Source: Galliscardovia ingluviei
Lineage (GTDB): Bacteria > Actinomycetota > Actinomycetes > Actinomycetales > Bifidobacteriaceae
Length of the DNA: 64,000 bases
NCBI RefSeq assembly: GCF_014635685.1
Contig: NZ_BMDH01000001.1
Coordinates: 1 to 64,000 of the forward strand
Reading direction: 5' to 3'
A program made the translations under genes and the position numbers. Position 1 is the first letter of the stretch. Each line of letters opens with the position of its first letter. The notes under the pieces were generated by a model that saw nothing but the letters and a program-made list of their open reading frames with translations, did no database searches and was not told the origin of the DNA. Shown piece by piece: positions 35,007 through 45,529 of this stretch.

Positions 35007-35575
35007 GCGAAAACACCATTGAAGCGCCAGCAACCCCACGCCTCAAGCAGCGCTACAACGAAGAAATCGTTCCAGAATTGGAGAAGGAATTTAAGTATTC
35101 CAACCCAATGCAGGTAGCACGTGTAGAAAAGGTTGTAGTTTCCATGGGTGTTGGTGCCGCAGCACGCGACTCCAAGCTCATCGAAGGCGCAATCCGTGAC
35201 CTCACTGCTATTACTGGTCAAAAGCCAAAGATCACCAAGGCAAAGAAGTCCGTTGCACAGTTCCACCTTCGTGAAGGTCAAGCAATCGGTGCATACGTCA
35301 CTTTGCGCGGTGACCGTATGTGGGAGTTCCTAGATCGTCTTCTGACTCTAGCTTTGCCACGTATCCGTGATTTCCGCGGTATTAACGGCGACCAGTTTGA
35401 TGGAAACGGCAATTACAACTTTGGCCTGACGGAACAGTCAATGTTCTTGGAGATTGATCCAGATTCAATCGATCACCAGCGTGGCATGGACATCACCGTC
35501 GTAACCACTACCAAGGACGACAAGGAAGCTCGCGTATTGCTTAAGCACCTTGGCTTCCCGTTCAAGGAGAACTGA
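35003..35575 (+). CDS. rplE: Ribosomal protein L5
   Basis: 190 aa, 5S rRNA binder. [25 protein letters not shown] and [28 protein letters not shown] are family signatures. AAGGAG in the end of rplX serves as its ribosome binding site. Confidence 0.98.
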   Translation: MSENTIEAPATPRLKQRYNEEIVPELEKEFKYSNPMQVARVEKVVVSMGVGAAARDSKLIEGAIRDLTAITGQKPKITKAKKSVAQFHLREGQAIGAYVTLRGDRMWEFLDRLLTLALPRIRDFRGINGDQFDGNGNYNFGLTEQSMFLEIDPDSIDHQRGMDITVVTTTKDDKEARVLLKHLGFPFKEN

Positions 35576-35576
35576 T

Positions 35577-35762
35577 ATGGCAAAAACCGCTCTGAAGAAT
35601 AAGGCGGCGGCCAAGCCGAAGTTCAAGGTACGTGCTTACACACGTTGCCAGGTCTGCGGCCGTCCACATTCCGTGTATCGCAAGTTTGGCCTGTGTCGCG
35701 TATGCCTTCGAGAAAAGGCACACCGTGGCGAGCTGCCAGGCGTCACGAAGTCCAGTTGGTAA
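35577..35762 (+). CDS. rpsZ: Ribosomal protein S14, zinc-binding type
   Basis: 61 aa. CQVCGRP and CRVC give the four zinc ligands of the short type Z S14 (rpsN1/rpsZ). The frame is open nine codons upstream, but [16 protein letters not shown] at 35577, right after the rplE stop and preceded by CAAGGAG, is the true start. Confidence 0.97.
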   Translation: MAKTALKNKAAAKPKFKVRAYTRCQVCGRPHSVYRKFGLCRVCLREKAHRGELPGVTKSSW

Positions 35763-35834
35763 ACATCGACGCTGAAGGTCCGCTGCTTAACTATTAAGCG
35801 GCGGAAACCACGGCGAGGAAGGGCACAAGCCCAC

Positions 35835-36233
35835 ATGACAATGACAGATCCAATCGCAGACATGCTCACGCGTCTGCGTAATGCGAGTACTGCAAAGCAT
35901 GCAACTGTAGACATGCCGTACTCCAAGTTCAAAGCAGCAATTGCTGCAATTCTTAAGCGCGAAGGTTACATCGCGGACTTCACCGCTAAGGAAGCCAAGG
36001 TAGGCCAGACTCTCGAAGTTACACTCAAGTATGGTCCAAATGGTGAGCGCAGCATTGAAGGTATCAAGCGTGTATCAAAGCCAGGTTTGCGTCGTTACGC
36101 AAAGTCTGATGCTTTGCCAATGCCACTCGGTGGTTTAGGTATCGCTATTATTTCCACAAGCTCCGGCTTGAAGACCCAGAAGGAATGCCTCAAAGAAGGC
36201 ATCGGTGGCGAAATTGTCGCCTACGTATGGTGA
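35835..36233 (+). CDS. rpsH: Ribosomal protein S8
   Basis: 132 aa, binds helix 21 of 16S r[21 protein letters not shown] and the C-terminal [26 protein letters not shown] are diagnostic. A 72-bp gap with a small GCGGACC/AGCGGC-type hairpin and GGCGAGGAAGG precedes it. In E. coli S8 represses the spc operon. Confidence 0.98.
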   Translation: MTMTDPIADMLTRLRNASTAKHATVDMPYSKFKAAIAAILKREGYIADFTAKEAKVGQTLEVTLKYGPNGERSIEGIKRVSKPGLRRYAKSDALPMPLGGLGIAIISTSSGLKTQKECLKEGIGGEIVAYVW

Positions 36234-36250
36234 GAAAGGAGAGCTAACAA

Positions 36251-36790
36251 ATGGCATCACATATTGGTAAGCTCCCAGTCGCCATTCCGGCAGGGGTCGA
36301 AGTCACCATTGACGGCCAGGCATTCAGTGTCAAAGGCCCAAAGGGTACTGATTCATACACCATTCCAGAAGGCATTACTGGCGTAGTAGAAGACGGCAAC
36401 GTTGTTCTTACTCCAGTAGATGATCTTCGTCCAACTCGTGCAAAGCACGGCCTTGCTCGTTCTATCGTGGCATCCATGGTTAAGGGTGTACACGAAGGAT
36501 ATGCAAAGCGTCTGCTTATTGTCGGCACCGGTTACCGCGTGGTTGCAAAGGGCAAGGGTCTCGAGTTCTTCTTGGGCTACTCCCACACCATCACCGTCAA
36601 CCCTCCAGAAGGCATTGAGTTCGAAGTAGTTAATCCAAACGAACTCCTTGTTAAGGGTATTGACAAGCAGGTTGTCGGTCAGGTTGCTGCCAACATCCGT
36701 AAGCTTCGCGCACCAGAACCTTACAAGGGCAAGGGTGTGAAGTACGCAGATGAGCGTATCCTGCGCAAGGCTGGAAAGGCTGGTAAGTAA
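36251..36790 (+). CDS. rplF: Ribosomal protein L6
   Basis: 179 aa, two repeated RNA-binding domains near the factor-binding site. [22 protein letters not shown] and the C-terminal [24 protein letters not shown] are standard. GAAAGGAGAG precedes the ATG. Confidence 0.98.
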   Translation: MASHIGKLPVAIPAGVEVTIDGQAFSVKGPKGTDSYTIPEGITGVVEDGNVVLTPVDDLRPTRAKHGLARSIVASMVKGVHEGYAKRLLIVGTGYRVVAKGKGLEFFLGYSHTITVNPPEGIEFEVVNPNELLVKGIDKQVVGQVAANIRKLRAPEPYKGKGVKYADERILRKAGKAGK

Positions 36791-36791
36791 A

Positions 36792-37163
36792 ATGACAGTC
36801 AAGATTTTTGGCAAAGGTAGCAAGGTAGCTCGCGACCGTCGTCATGCCCGCCTGCGCAAGCGCATTTCCGGCACTGCTGAACGCCCACGTTTAGTTGTGT
36901 CCCGTTCTAACCGCCACATGGTTGCACAGATTATCGATGACACCAAGGGCATCACCTTGGTAAGCGCTTCCACCTTGACCAAGGATTTCGAAGGCTTTGA
37001 AGGCGATAAGACTGCTGCAGCTCGCAAGGTTGGCGAGTTGATTGCAGAACGTGCAAAGGCTGCAGGTATCGAAGAAGTTGTTTTCGATCGTGGTGGCAAC
37101 AAGTATCATGGTCGCGTCGCAGCTGTTGCTGAAGGCGCCCGTGAGGGAGGTCTGGCACTGTGA
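36792..37163 (+). CDS. rplR: Ribosomal protein L18
   Basis: 123 aa, 5S rRNA binder. [30 protein letters not shown] and the C-terminal [24 protein letters not shown] are diagnostic. ATG 36792 comes one base after the rplF stop; the longer frame is not needed. The stop overlaps the GTG of rpsE (GTGA). Confidence 0.98.
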   Translation: MTVKIFGKGSKVARDRRHARLRKRISGTAERPRLVVSRSNRHMVAQIIDDTKGITLVSASTLTKDFEGFEGDKTAAARKVGELIAERAKAAGIEEVVFDRGGNKYHGRVAAVAEGAREGGLAL

Positions 37164-37891
37164 GCGATAACGAAGTGAAGGAAACTCAAGTGGCTGAAGA
37201 CACTCAGAACACTCAAGAAGCTTCCGAGCAGAATAACGAAGAGCGTCGTGGTCGTCGCGGTGGACGCGGTGAAGGTCGTCGTGAACGCCGTAACCGTCGT
37301 GAAGAAAACCGTGGCGAAGAGCTCCTCGATCGCGTAGTAACTATTAACCGCGTGGCAAAGACCCACAAGGGTGGTCGTACCTTCTCCTTCGCTGCACTCG
37401 TTGTAGTCGGTGACGGAAACGGTACCGTTGGCGTAGGTTACGGTAAGTCTCGTGAAGTCCCAGCTGCAATTGCAAAGGGACAGCTCGATGCTAAGAAGCA
37501 CATGTTCACTATCCCACGCGTTCGTGGCACCATTACACATCCTGTAATCGGTCACGATGCTGCAGGTACAGTATTGCTCCGCCCAGCTGCTCCAGGTACT
37601 GGTGTAATTGCTGGTGGCTCTGTACGTGCAGTTATGGAATGCGCTGGTATTACTGACATCCTGACCAAGTCCATGGGATCCAGCAACGCCATTAACACTG
37701 TTAATGCTGTAATCGATGCTCTTAAGCAGCTCGAAGAACCAGAAGAAGTTGCTGCACGCCGTGGCTTGAGCCTCGAAGAAGTAGCTCCAGATATGTTGCT
37801 GCGTGAGCGCGCAATTGGTATTGCCGAAGCACGCAAGGCACGTGAAGAAGCTGCTGCAAAGAAGGCTTCCGAGCAGAAGGACGGTGAGTGA
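37160..37891 (+). CDS. rpsE: Ribosomal protein S5
   Basis: 243 aa, decoding-fidelity protein. [33 protein letters not shown] and [16 protein letters not shown] are diagnostic. The first 50 residues (acidic then Arg/Gly-rich) and the last 40 (Glu/Ala-rich) extend beyond E. coli S5, as in Actinobacteria. GTG start inside the end of rplR. Confidence 0.98.
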   Translation: MSDNEVKETQVAEDTQNTQEASEQNNEERRGRRGGRGEGRRERRNRREENRGEELLDRVVTINRVAKTHKGGRTFSFAALVVVGDGNGTVGVGYGKSREVPAAIAKGQLDAKKHMFTIPRVRGTITHPVIGHDAAGTVLLRPAAPGTGVIAGGSVRAVMECAGITDILTKSMGSSNAINTVNAVIDALKQLEEPEEVAARRGLSLEEVAPDMLLRERAIGIAEARKAREEAAAKKASEQKDGE

Positions 37892-38073
37892 TGGCTAACC
37901 TGAAGATCACCTTAAAGCGTGGATTCGTAAACAAGAACGAAGCACAGAAGCGCACAGCTTTGGCTTTGGGCTTGCACAAGATTGGTCAGTCCGTGGTCAA
38001 GGAAGATAATCCAATGTTCCGCGGTATGGTCAATCGAATCCGCCACATGGTCACCGTTGAGGAGGTGGACTGA
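37891..38073 (+). CDS. rpmD: Ribosomal protein L30
   Basis: 60 aa. [38 protein letters not shown] fits L30. ATG 37891 overlaps the rpsE stop by one base (TGATG). It is two bases from rplO. Confidence 0.97.
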   Translation: MANLKITLKRGFVNKNEAQKRTALALGLHKIGQSVVKEDNPMFRGMVNRIRHMVTVEEVD

Positions 38074-38075
38074 TA

Positions 38076-38537
38076 ATGGCAGATTCTGAAGAAACCACCA
38101 TCATCCGCATGCACGACTTGCGTCCTGCTCCAGGTGCAAAGCGCGATCGTATTCGCGTAGGTCGTGGTGAAGGCTCCAAGGGTAAGACCTCTGGCCGCGG
38201 TATGAAGGGTACAAAGGCTCGTTACCAAGTACGCCCAGGTTTTGAAGGCGGACAGCTTCCACTGTACATGCGTCTTCCAAAGCTGCGCGGCTTCAAGAGC
38301 CCATTCAAGAAGGAATACCAAGTTGTTAACATTGATGCTTTGGTAACTCTCTTCCCACAGGGTGGCGAAGTTACTGTAGCTGACTTGGTAGCAAAAGGTG
38401 CAGTACGCGCTAATAAGCCAGTTAAGGTGCTTGGCGAGGGTGAAACCTCCGTTGCTTTTACACTCAAGGGTGTAAAGGTCTCCGCAAGCGCCAAGTCCAA
38501 GATTGAGGCAGCTGGCGGCTCTGTTTCCGAAGAGTAA
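38076..38537 (+). CDS. rplO: Ribosomal protein L15
   Basis: 153 aa, late-assembly 50S protein. [38 protein letters not shown] is the glycine-rich signature, and [30 protein letters not shown] follows. GAGGAGGTGG lies upstream within rpmD. Confidence 0.98.
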   Translation: MADSEETTIIRMHDLRPAPGAKRDRIRVGRGEGSKGKTSGRGMKGTKARYQVRPGFEGGQLPLYMRLPKLRGFKSPFKKEYQVVNIDALVTLFPQGGEVTVADLVAKGAVRANKPVKVLGEGETSVAFTLKGVKVSASAKSKIEAAGGSVSEE

Positions 38538-38564
38538 TCGGGAGCAAGCACATACGCAACACGG

Positions 38565-38590
38565 CCCTCCCTCGCAAATGCAAGGGAGGG
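38565..38590 (+). terminator. Attenuator-like hairpin between rplO and secY
   Basis: CCCTCCCT (38565-38572) and AGGGAGGG (38583-38590) are exact complements over a 10-base loop; what follows (TCATTGCATG) has no T-run. It could reduce read-through from the ribosomal genes into secY or act in the mRNA leader. Confidence 0.55.
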
Positions 38591-38658
38591 TCATTGCATG
38601 TGAGTACACTGGTAACCCGTGCGACACAACGACGACGTCGCATAACAGGGAGGAACTC

Positions 38659-39984
38659 GTGAGAACACTGATCCAGGCTCTCCGGACAAAGGAATTGAGG
38701 AACAAAATCCTCTTTGTCCTTGGCATTATCGTAATTTATCGCATTGGCTCATTTATTCCTACTCCAGGTGTTAACTACCGGGCAGTACAGGACTGCGTAG
38801 CCGGAACCACCAATGAGGACTTTATTGGCCTGGTAAATTTGTTCTCCGGTGGCGCATTGTTGCAGCTTTCCATTTTTGCACTCGGCATTATGCCGTACAT
38901 TACCGCATCCATCGTGGTACAGCTGTTGCGCGTAGTTATTCCACGATTTGAGGCATTGCATAAAGAAGGGCAGTCAGGCGAAGCAAAACTGACACAGTAC
39001 ACCCGTTATATGACCATCGGTCTTGCCGTACTTCAGTCCACAACTATTATCGTGACTGCTCGTACTGGTGCATTATTCGGGTATGCATGTAGCAATATTA
39101 TTCCTGACAGCTCAGTATGGAACCTGATCGTCATGATCATGATTATGACTGGTGGTACCGGTCTGATTATGTGGATGGCAGAGCTTATCACTGATAAGGG
39201 CATTGGCCAGGGTATGTCCATCCTGATCTTCATGTCTATTTGCTCCGGCTTCCTGCCACAGCTTTGGGATATTGGATTCGGCACCAACGGCACCGATGGC
39301 GATTGGAAGAAGTTCGGCATTGTCACCGGCACACTCGTTGTCATCCTGATTTTCGTAGTCTATGTGGAATTGATGCAGCGTCGTATTCCAGTGCAGTACA
39401 CTCGCCGTATGATCGGTCGTAAGATGTACGGTGGCACCTCTACATACTTACCGCTGAAAATCAACATGTCTGGCGTTATCCCACCAATTTTCGCGTCATC
39501 AATTCTGGCAGTGCCAACGCTGATTGCACAGTTCGGTAAATCAGACCAGAAGTGGGTACAGTGGATTAACACCAATCTCGCCAGTACAACAACCGTGTGG
39601 TACATCGTATTGTACTCATTCATGATTGTGTTCTTTACCTTCTTCTACACGTCAATTACCTTCAACACCGATGAAACAGCTGATAATATGAAGCAATATG
39701 GCGGTTTCATTCCTGGTATTCGTGCAGGAAGAGCTACAAGTCAATACTTAACGTATGTTATTAACCGCTTGAACACTGTTGGTGCGGTCTACTTACTCTT
39801 TGTGGCATTGATTCCGACAGTGCTGATTATGGCATTATCACTGAATCAGAAACTGCCATTTGGTGGAACTACCATTCTGATTATCGCAGGTGTCGGCCTT
39901 GATACGTTGCGTCAGGCCAAGGCACGCACAGAGCAGTTCCAGTATGCTGGTTTCCTAGAAGAAGACACACAGAAGGATAAGTAA
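38659..39984 (+). CDS. secY: Preprotein translocase subunit SecY
   Basis: 441 aa, the channel of the Sec translocon, with ten hydrophobic helices. NKILFVLGIIVIYRIGSFIPTPGV, GIMPYITASIVVQLL (helix 2) and TRYMTIGLAVLQS are signatures; the C-terminus carries YVINRLNTVGAVYL. GTG 38659, preceded by AGGGAGGA, gives the normal N-terminus VRTLIQALRTKELRNK; the frame runs 52 codons further upstream without homology. adk follows immediately. Confidence 0.97.
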   Translation: MRTLIQALRTKELRNKILFVLGIIVIYRIGSFIPTPGVNYRAVQDCVAGTTNEDFIGLVNLFSGGALLQLSIFALGIMPYITASIVVQLLRVVIPRFEALHKEGQSGEAKLTQYTRYMTIGLAVLQSTTIIVTARTGALFGYACSNIIPDSSVWNLIVMIMIMTGGTGLIMWMAELITDKGIGQGMSILIFMSICSGFLPQLWDIGFGTNGTDGDWKKFGIVTGTLVVILIFVVYVELMQRRIPVQYTRRMIGRKMYGGTSTYLPLKINMSGVIPPIFASSILAVPTLIAQFGKSDQKWVQWINTNLASTTTVWYIVLYSFMIVFFTFFYTSITFNTDETADNMKQYGGFIPGIRAGRATSQYLTYVINRLNTVGAVYLLFVALIPTVLIMALSLNQKLPFGGTTILIIAGVGLDTLRQAKARTEQFQYAGFLEEDTQKDK

Positions 39985-40557
39985 ATGCGTTTATTGATTA
40001 TGGGCCCACAAGGCGTGGGTAAAGGTACTCAGGCTGCAAAGTTGGCTGAGCATTATCACATTCCAACTATTTCTACCGGTGATATGTTCCGTTTCAATAT
40101 CAAGAACCGTACTGAGCTTGGTTTGAAAGCATTAAGCTATACCGATAAAGGTGAGCTTGTACCTGATTCACTTACCAACTCCATTGTAGAGGATCGTTTA
40201 GGTCAAGAAGATGCTGCTCAAGGTTGGATTCTTGACGGCTATCCACGTAATGCAAGTCAGGTAGAAGCATTAGACGCTATGCTTGCACAGCGCGGTGAGC
40301 AGCTTGATGCAGTAGTAGCGCTTGATGCTGATCGTGAAGTGTTGATGGAGCGTATGAAGAAGCGTGCCGAAATTGAAGGACGCTCAGATGATACTCCGGA
40401 AGCTATCGCGAAGCGTTTAGACGTGTATGCGAAGGAAACAGCTCCACTACTAGACATCTATCGCGAACGCGGGATTCTTGTTGATATTAATGGTGTAGGT
40501 GATATTGACGAGATACACAAGGCTATTGTTACAGCACTTGATAGCAAAATTAACTAA
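39985..40557 (+). CDS. adk: Adenylate kinase
   Basis: 190 aa, interconverts ATP, ADP and AMP. P-loop [25 protein letters not shown] (AMP site) and [15 protein letters not shown]. It is the short type without the zinc-bearing LID insert, usual in Actinobacteria. The ATG follows the secY TAA with no gap, so translation is probably coupled. Confidence 0.97.
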   Translation: MRLLIMGPQGVGKGTQAAKLAEHYHIPTISTGDMFRFNIKNRTELGLKALSYTDKGELVPDSLTNSIVEDRLGQEDAAQGWILDGYPRNASQVEALDAMLAQRGEQLDAVVALDADREVLMERMKKRAEIEGRSDDTPEAIAKRLDVYAKETAPLLDIYRERGILVDINGVGDIDEIHKAIVTALDSKIN

Positions 40558-40590
40558 ATACTGTAACTCAGCTTTAATCTAGACACGCCG

Positions 40591-40624
40591 AAGCAGGATA
40601 TCTTATTGATAAGGTATCCTGCTT
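40591..40624 (+). terminator. Terminator after adk
   Basis: Fifteen-base arms (40591-40605 and 40610-40624, one T-G pair) around a TTGA loop; the trailing sequence is CTGCTATT. It separates secY-adk from infA, which must have its own promoter; TATGAT at 40652-40657 is a possible -10. Confidence 0.8.
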
Positions 40625-40696
40625 CTGCTATTCTGTACATTTGGTGTGTCTTATGATACATCGTAGAGTAATCGCCGAGGAACGGATCGAAGGCTT

Positions 40697-40915
40697 ATGG
40701 CAAAAGACGGTGTGATCGAAGTAGAAGGAATCGTAGTCGAAGCATTGCCAAATGCAATGTTTCGAGTAGAACTTGAGAATAAGCATATTGTACTGGCAAC
40801 TATTTCCGGTAAAATGCGCAAGAACTACATTAAGATTCTTCCACAAGATCGCGTTGTTTTGGAAATGAGCCCTTACGATTTGAATCGCGGCAGAATTACA
40901 TACCGCTACAAGTAA
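40697..40915 (+). CDS. infA: Translation initiation factor IF-1
   Basis: 72 aa, S1/OB-fold protein that binds the 30S A site. [30 protein letters not shown] and [13 protein letters not shown] are the family ends. Follows the adk terminator with 140 bp between; starts the infA-rpmJ-rpsM-rpsK-rpoA-rplQ block. Confidence 0.98.
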   Translation: MAKDGVIEVEGIVVEALPNAMFRVELENKHIVLATISGKMRKNYIKILPQDRVVLEMSPYDLNRGRITYRYK

Positions 40916-40925
40916 AAGGAAAACC

Positions 40926-41039
40926 ATGAAGGTCAGCCCAAGTGTGAAGAAGATCTGCGACAAGTGCCGCGTGATCCGTCGACACGGCCGCGTCATGGTG
41001 ATCTGCGAAAACCCACGCCATAAGCAGCGTCAGGGCTAG
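40926..41039 (+). CDS. rpmJ: Ribosomal protein L36
   Basis: 37 aa, the smallest 50S protein. [19 protein letters not shown] is followed by [17 protein letters not shown]: three cysteines and a histidine form the zinc site. AAAAGGAAA stands before the ATG, 10 bp after infA. Confidence 0.98.
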   Translation: MKVSPSVKKICDKCRVIRRHGRVMVICENPRHKQRQG

Positions 41040-41106
41040 TACAGACCGCCAGCGGCATGCAAGACGCTAAATCACAGCGTGCGCACCACCATATGCGGCG
41101 TTGAAC

Positions 41107-41126
41107 CCCAGGTTCGGAGGCCTGGG
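41107..41126 (+). promoter_or_regulatory. Hairpin in the rpsM leader
   Basis: CCCAGG (41107-41112) and CCTGGG (41121-41126) pair over an 8-base loop within the 139-bp rpmJ-rpsM gap. No T-run; possibly a leader structure for S13 or an mRNA processing site. Confidence 0.4.
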
Positions 41127-41178
41127 CCCACAAGGGAGATTTGGCGTACGACCTCCGATGAATAGAAGGAAATCGAGA

Positions 41179-41550
41179 ATGGCACGTCTTGCCGGAGTCG
41201 ACATCCCTAATGAGAAGCGCATTGAGATTGCACTCACCTATATTTACGGTGTAGGACGCACTCGTGCAAAGGAAACACTCGATGCAACTGGTATCAATCC
41301 AGATACCCGTGTAAAGGACCTTACCGATGATCAGCTGATTACATTGCGTGATTATCTGGAAGGTAATTACAAGATCGAGGGTGATCTGCGCCGCGAGGTT
41401 GAAGCAGATATTCGTCGTAAGATCCAAATTAACTGCTATCAGGGTATTCGTCACCGTCGTCACCTCCCAGTGCGCGGTCAGCGTACCAAGACTAACGCAC
41501 GTACTCGCAAGGGTCCAAAGCGTACCGTAGCAGGAAAGAAGAAGGCATAA
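41179..41550 (+). CDS. rpsM: Ribosomal protein S13
   Basis: 123 aa, top of the 30S head. [34 protein letters not shown] and the C-terminal [23 protein letters not shown] are signatures. ATG 41179 has AGAAGGAAAT upstream; the longer frame to 41101 runs through the leader hairpin and is not credible. Confidence 0.98.
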   Translation: MARLAGVDIPNEKRIEIALTYIYGVGRTRAKETLDATGINPDTRVKDLTDDQLITLRDYLEGNYKIEGDLRREVEADIRRKIQINCYQGIRHRRHLPVRGQRTKTNARTRKGPKRTVAGKKKA

Positions 41551-41604
41551 GGCCACCTAGAATTCTTCTAGGGTAAACCGTTCAAACTTTAGAAATGAGG
41601 ATCC

Positions 41605-42003
41605 ATGGCAGCTGCGAAGCAGGCCGCGCGCAAGCCACGTCGTAGGGACCGCAAGTCGGTACCTGCTGGCCAGGCGCATATTAAGTCCACTTTCAATAAC
41701 ACTATTATTTCTATCACCGACCCATCAGGCGCAGTGCTCTCTTGGGCATCCGGTGGTGACGTTGGCTTCAAGGGCTCCCGTAAGTCCACTCCTTACGCTG
41801 CAGGCATGGCTGCAGAAGCTGCTGCGCGTAAGGCAATGGAACACGGCGTCAAGAAGGTTGACGTTTTTGTTAAGGGTCCAGGTTCTGGTCGTGAAACCGC
41901 AATCCGTTCCCTCCAGTCTGCAGGTCTTGAAGTTGGTTCTATTACCGACGTAACCCCACAGGCACATAACGGCGTACGTCCTCCAAAGCGTCGTCGCGTC
42001 TGA
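41605..42003 (+). CDS. rpsK: Ribosomal protein S11
   Basis: 132 aa, 30S platform. [42 protein letters not shown] and the C-terminal [18 protein letters not shown] are diagnostic. Weak ribosome binding site ATGAGG before the ATG. Confidence 0.98.
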   Translation: MAAAKQAARKPRRRDRKSVPAGQAHIKSTFNNTIISITDPSGAVLSWASGGDVGFKGSRKSTPYAAGMAAEAAARKAMEHGVKKVDVFVKGPGSGRETAIRSLQSAGLEVGSITDVTPQAHNGVRPPKRRRV

Positions 42004-42087
42004 TTCTAGAAGCACTAATAGAACTAGTTATCCAACCCGCAAGAACCGGCGAGTGCACGGTCGGTTCGAGCTGAAAGGATTGTCAAC

Positions 42088-43083
42088 GTGCTTATTGCAC
42101 AGCGTCCGACTTTGACTGAGGAAGTATTGAATCCTCAGCGTTCCCGCTTCACCATCGAGCCGCTCGAACCTGGATTCGGCTATACACTCGGTAACTCATT
42201 ACGCCGTACTCTGTTAAGCTCTATTCCAGGTGCCGCAGTGACCAGTGTGCGAATTTCTGGCGCCCTGCATGAGTTCACCACTTTGCCAGGTGTTAAGGAA
42301 GATGTTACAGAAATTCTTCTTAACATTAAAGGTATTGTGCTGACTAGTGAATATGACGAGCCAGTAGTGATGTATCTTCGCAAGAATGGTGAAGGTGAAG
42401 CTACTGCTGGTGATATTACACCTCCAGCAGGTGTAACCATTGCTAACCCAGATTTGCATCTTGCAACTTTGGCTGAAGATGGTGAACTAGAAATCGAATT
42501 TACTGTAGAACGTGGCCGTGGTTATGTTCCATCAGTAATGAACAAACAGGATACCGACGAAATTGGTCGTATTGCAGTAGATTCTATCTACTCTCCAGTA
42601 CTCAAGGTGAGCTACAAGGTTGAAGCTACTCGTGTTGAGCAGCGCACCGACTTTGATCGTCTCATTGTTGATGTAGAGACCAAGCCAGCAATCTCGCCAC
42701 GTGATGCCGTAGCATCTGCAGGTTCTACTTTGGTAGAACTATTCGGTCTCTTCCGTGAACTTAATGTTCAGGCAGAGGGTGTCGAGGTTGGTCCTGTCCC
42801 TGTAGTTGAAGAGCAGAATCCAGAAATGGCTGTGCCAATTGAGGATTTGAATCTTACTCAGCGTAGCTACAATTGCTTAAAGCGTGAAGGTATTCACACT
42901 ATTGGTGAACTTGTAGCCCATACTGAGCAGGACTTGCTCGATATTCGCAATTTTGGTCAAAAGTCTATTGATGAAGTTAAGGAGAAGCTCGAATCTATGG
43001 GCTTATCCCTTAAGGCTTCACCATTAGGTCTTGATACTATTAATCTCGAAGGGGGCACATTCTTCTCGCCAGAAGATGAATAA
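42088..43083 (+). CDS. rpoA: RNA polymerase alpha subunit
   Basis: 331 aa. N-terminal dimerisation domain ([42 protein letters not shown]) and C-terminal helix-hairpin-helix domain ([48 protein letters not shown]), which contacts UP elements and activators. GTG 42088 follows GAAAGGA. Complete. Confidence 0.98.
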   Translation: MLIAQRPTLTEEVLNPQRSRFTIEPLEPGFGYTLGNSLRRTLLSSIPGAAVTSVRISGALHEFTTLPGVKEDVTEILLNIKGIVLTSEYDEPVVMYLRKNGEGEATAGDITPPAGVTIANPDLHLATLAEDGELEIEFTVERGRGYVPSVMNKQDTDEIGRIAVDSIYSPVLKVSYKVEATRVEQRTDFDRLIVDVETKPAISPRDAVASAGSTLVELFGLFRELNVQAEGVEVGPVPVVEEQNPEMAVPIEDLNLTQRSYNCLKREGIHTIGELVAHTEQDLLDIRNFGQKSIDEVKEKLESMGLSLKASPLGLDTINLEGGTFFSPEDE

Positions 43084-43178
43084 TCTTTAGCGGCAAGAAT
43101 GCTCTTCGAATCCGTTTTCCGCGCTTTGGATGTTTGGGCTCATGCCCTCCCAAAGTGCGGAATCCTCAAGGAGAAAAC

Positions 43179-43820
43179 ATGCCACAACCAAAGAAGGGCC
43201 CACGTCTGGCATCAAGCCCAGCGCATGAGCGCCTGATGTTAGCCAATATGGCTACAAGCCTTTTCCAGAATGGTCGTATTACCACTACTTTGCCAAAGGC
43301 AAAGCGTTTGCGCCCATTGGCAGAGCGTTTAATCACTTTCGCTAAGCGTGGTGATTTGCACTCCCGCCGTCGCGTTATGCGCGTAATCCGCAACAAGCAT
43401 GTTGTTCATGTGCTGTTTACTGAAATTGCCAGCATGATGGAACAGCGTGAAGGCGGCTATACTCGAATTGTTAAGATTGCTCCACGTCGTGGTGACAATA
43501 CTCCAATGGCAATTATCGAGCTAGTAACCGAGCCAGTCAGCGCTAAGCAGGCTACTGTTAAGGAAGCAGAAGCTGCTGCAAAGGTAGCTGCCGACAAGGA
43601 AGCTGAAGAGATGGCAGCTGCAACTGATGCTGCTATCGTTGAAGGCGCTGCAGCAGACGCTGTAGAGCAGGCAGTAGAAGCATCCGAAGGCGAAGCTGCA
43701 GAAGCTGATAAGGCTGCTGAGGATCTTAACGCTGAAGCTGTTGCTGCTGATGCTGCAGAAGCACAAGCTGAAGAAGATGCTGATGTAGCTGAGGAAGCTG
43801 CTGAGGCAGAAGCTAATTAA
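43179..43820 (+). CDS. rplQ: Ribosomal protein L17
   Basis: 213 aa. The first 120 residues are L17 ([49 protein letters not shown]). The last 90 residues are a low-complexity Ala/Glu/Asp tail, much longer than in E. coli, common in Actinobacteria. ATG 43179 has CAAGGAG ahead; the open frame to 43134 is not used. Last gene of the ribosomal cluster. Confidence 0.97.
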   Translation: MPQPKKGPRLASSPAHERLMLANMATSLFQNGRITTTLPKAKRLRPLAERLITFAKRGDLHSRRRVMRVIRNKHVVHVLFTEIASMMEQREGGYTRIVKIAPRRGDNTPMAIIELVTEPVSAKQATVKEAEAAAKVAADKEAEEMAAATDAAIVEGAAADAVEQAVEASEGEAAEADKAAEDLNAEAVAADAAEAQAEEDADVAEEAAEAEAN

Positions 43821-44131
43821 GCGTATTCACTGTATCTAATGCAGTGTAAGTTAAGGCGTCACTGGTGTGGCGCCTTTTCTCTTACTACCGGTACTTCACC
43901 ATCAGGTATTTCGGGATACGCGATCCAGTATTTTGACATGTGCAACCAGATGCCATTAATGTGTACATGGTATTGACTGAAACTGGTTTGTGCTGATAGA
44001 TAACTGTATATAGAGCATTGGTGCAGTATGAGGTACTCGTTGTGAGTTCCGAGTAGTAGTTGTTTTAACGGTTGTAGTAGTTGTATTAGCAGTTGTAGTT
44101 GTAGCACACGTTCATTTGCAAGGTGGACAAC
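43821..44131. other. Gap between rplQ and truA
   Basis: About 310 bp. It contains the rplQ terminator and, at 44038-44105, a low-complexity stretch of GTA/GTT trinucleotides (TTGTAGTAGTTGTATTAGC and similar). No gene was supported. Confidence 0.6.
43853..43880 (+). terminator. Terminator of the ribosomal cluster
   Basis: AAGGCGTCAC (43853-43862) pairs with GTGGCGCCTT (43867-43876), one T-G pair, over a four-base loop, then TTCTCTT. Confidence 0.85.
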
Positions 44132-45097
44132 ATGAGACTTCGCATTGACTTAGCCTATGATGGCACTGATTTTTATGGATGGGCACGTCAGCCAGACCGC
44201 AGAACAGTTCAGGGAGAACTGGAACGTGCTCTGGCACTAGTGTTGCACCTACATAAATGGCCAGGGATACTAGCTCAATTTCGCGTTACCGTTGCAGGGC
44301 GAACAGATACGGGAGTTCATGCGCAACATCAAGTATGTCATGTTGATATTCCAGATACTATTGTGCAATCGTGTGTTGGTCATATGTCCTATGAAGCACC
44401 TGTAGCGTTAGAGCGCAGACTACGGCATGTGGTTCCAGAAGATATCGTTATTCATCGCGTGAGCCAGGCACCTGAGGGTTTTGATGCACGGTTTTCGGCT
44501 TGTGAACGTACCTATGTATATCGGGTATGTGATCGAGGAGTGGATGCTGATCCACGAATGCGCCATGCTGTGCTGCAACTTGATTATGAACTGGACGTTC
44601 AAGCAATGAATGAGGCGGCTACGTATGTTGCTGGCTTACGAGATTTTGGATCATTCGCGACGCCGAATCCAGGTGGTACGACTATTCGCGAAGTAAAGTA
44701 TGCAAGTTGGCAGCGTGTACATACGTCCGCATTACTGCCAAAGCCTACCTCAGTACATGCAGGCAATGTTGCAAGTAATGTTACGGGTTTCCAGCCTCGT
44801 TTTGAAACTCCGCATATGGAGTCTGGATTACTGTGTTTTACTATCGTAGCTGACGCATTTGCCCATAATATGGTGCGTTCATTGGTACAGGCAACTCTTG
44901 CAATTGGGCGTGGGCGGCGTGATGTAGCGTGGTTTATAGATAAGCTGGAACATCCGCGTAGGGAGGGTGATACTGGACCGGCTCCGGCGCGTGGATTGAC
45001 CTTAGAATATGTGTCATACCCAGCAGATGATGAATTAGCTACTAGGGCACAGGCAATTAGAGCTAAGCGCACATTACCTGAGGTGGAGTCAGACTGA
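44132..45097 (+). CDS. truA: tRNA pseudouridine synthase A
   Basis: 321 aa. Modifies uridines 38-40 in the anticodon arm. MRLRIDLAYDGTDFYGWARQPDRRTVQGELE, the catalytic aspartate in VAGRTDTGVHAQHQVCHVD, and RLRHVVPEDIVI...FDARFSACERTYVYRV are present. ATG 44132 follows AAGGTGG; a GTG nine bases upstream is in frame but less likely. A polar insert near residues 185-215 lengthens it over the E. coli enzyme. Confidence 0.95.
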   Translation: MRLRIDLAYDGTDFYGWARQPDRRTVQGELERALALVLHLHKWPGILAQFRVTVAGRTDTGVHAQHQVCHVDIPDTIVQSCVGHMSYEAPVALERRLRHVVPEDIVIHRVSQAPEGFDARFSACERTYVYRVCDRGVDADPRMRHAVLQLDYELDVQAMNEAATYVAGLRDFGSFATPNPGGTTIREVKYASWQRVHTSALLPKPTSVHAGNVASNVTGFQPRFETPHMESGLLCFTIVADAFAHNMVRSLVQATLAIGRGRRDVAWFIDKLEHPRREGDTGPAPARGLTLEYVSYPADDELATRAQAIRAKRTLPEVESD

Positions 45098-45332
45098 GGA
45101 GTAAGACTGAGTTGGGGCAGACTGATGCTGGACAAAGGCGGAATCTGAGCTTCAACATAAGACACTACCTGAGTTGGATCATGCGGTGTGAATGAAGTAT
45201 GCACAAGTTGTTACCGCGTTCTGAGTTTTGGGAAAGTACAGTACGACATACCTTTGCAAAACTTGCATGTTGAGCCCGCGTGTGCCATACTATGAAAGTT
45301 GCGAAGACCTGTGTATATCGCGCTTCGCGAAT

Positions 45333-45418
45333 GGATAAGTGTCCGAGCGGTCGAAGGAGCACGCCTCGAAAGCGTGTGAGGGCGACCCCCTCCGCGAGTT
45401 CGAATCTCGCCTTATCCG
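45333..45418 (+). tRNA. tRNA-Ser (anticodon CGA)
   Basis: Acceptor arms GGATAAG (45333-45339) and CTTATCC (45411-45417), discriminator G; no encoded CCA. Anticodon stem CACGC/GCGTG with loop CTCGAAA, anticodon CGA at 45367-45369, reading TCG. Long variable arm (GAGGGCGACCCCCTC) as in class II tRNA. Confidence 0.95.
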
Positions 45419-45424
45419 CTTTTA

Positions 45425-45459
45425 GGGTTCCAGATAATTGGTGTATTTGGAACCCTTTT
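45425..45459 (+). terminator. Terminator of tRNA-Ser(CGA)
   Basis: GGGTTCCA (45425-45432) pairs with TGGAACCC (45448-45455) over a 15-base loop, followed by TTTTCT. Confidence 0.85.
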
Positions 45460-45529
45460 CTATTGTCATTCATTATTTCTAGGCTTGAAACTATCTGGGC
45501 TAAAAACTAGAGACTCATCATACAACACT

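Noticed and set aside
37986-38726. 246-codon antisense frame across rplO and secY
   Set aside because: Shadow of coding bias; it runs over a well-supported hairpin and two conserved genes, with no ribosome binding site.
43521-43766. Cys/Ser/Phe-rich antisense frame in the rplQ tail
   Set aside because: Direct consequence of the Ala/Glu repeat codons (GCT, GAA) read backwards.
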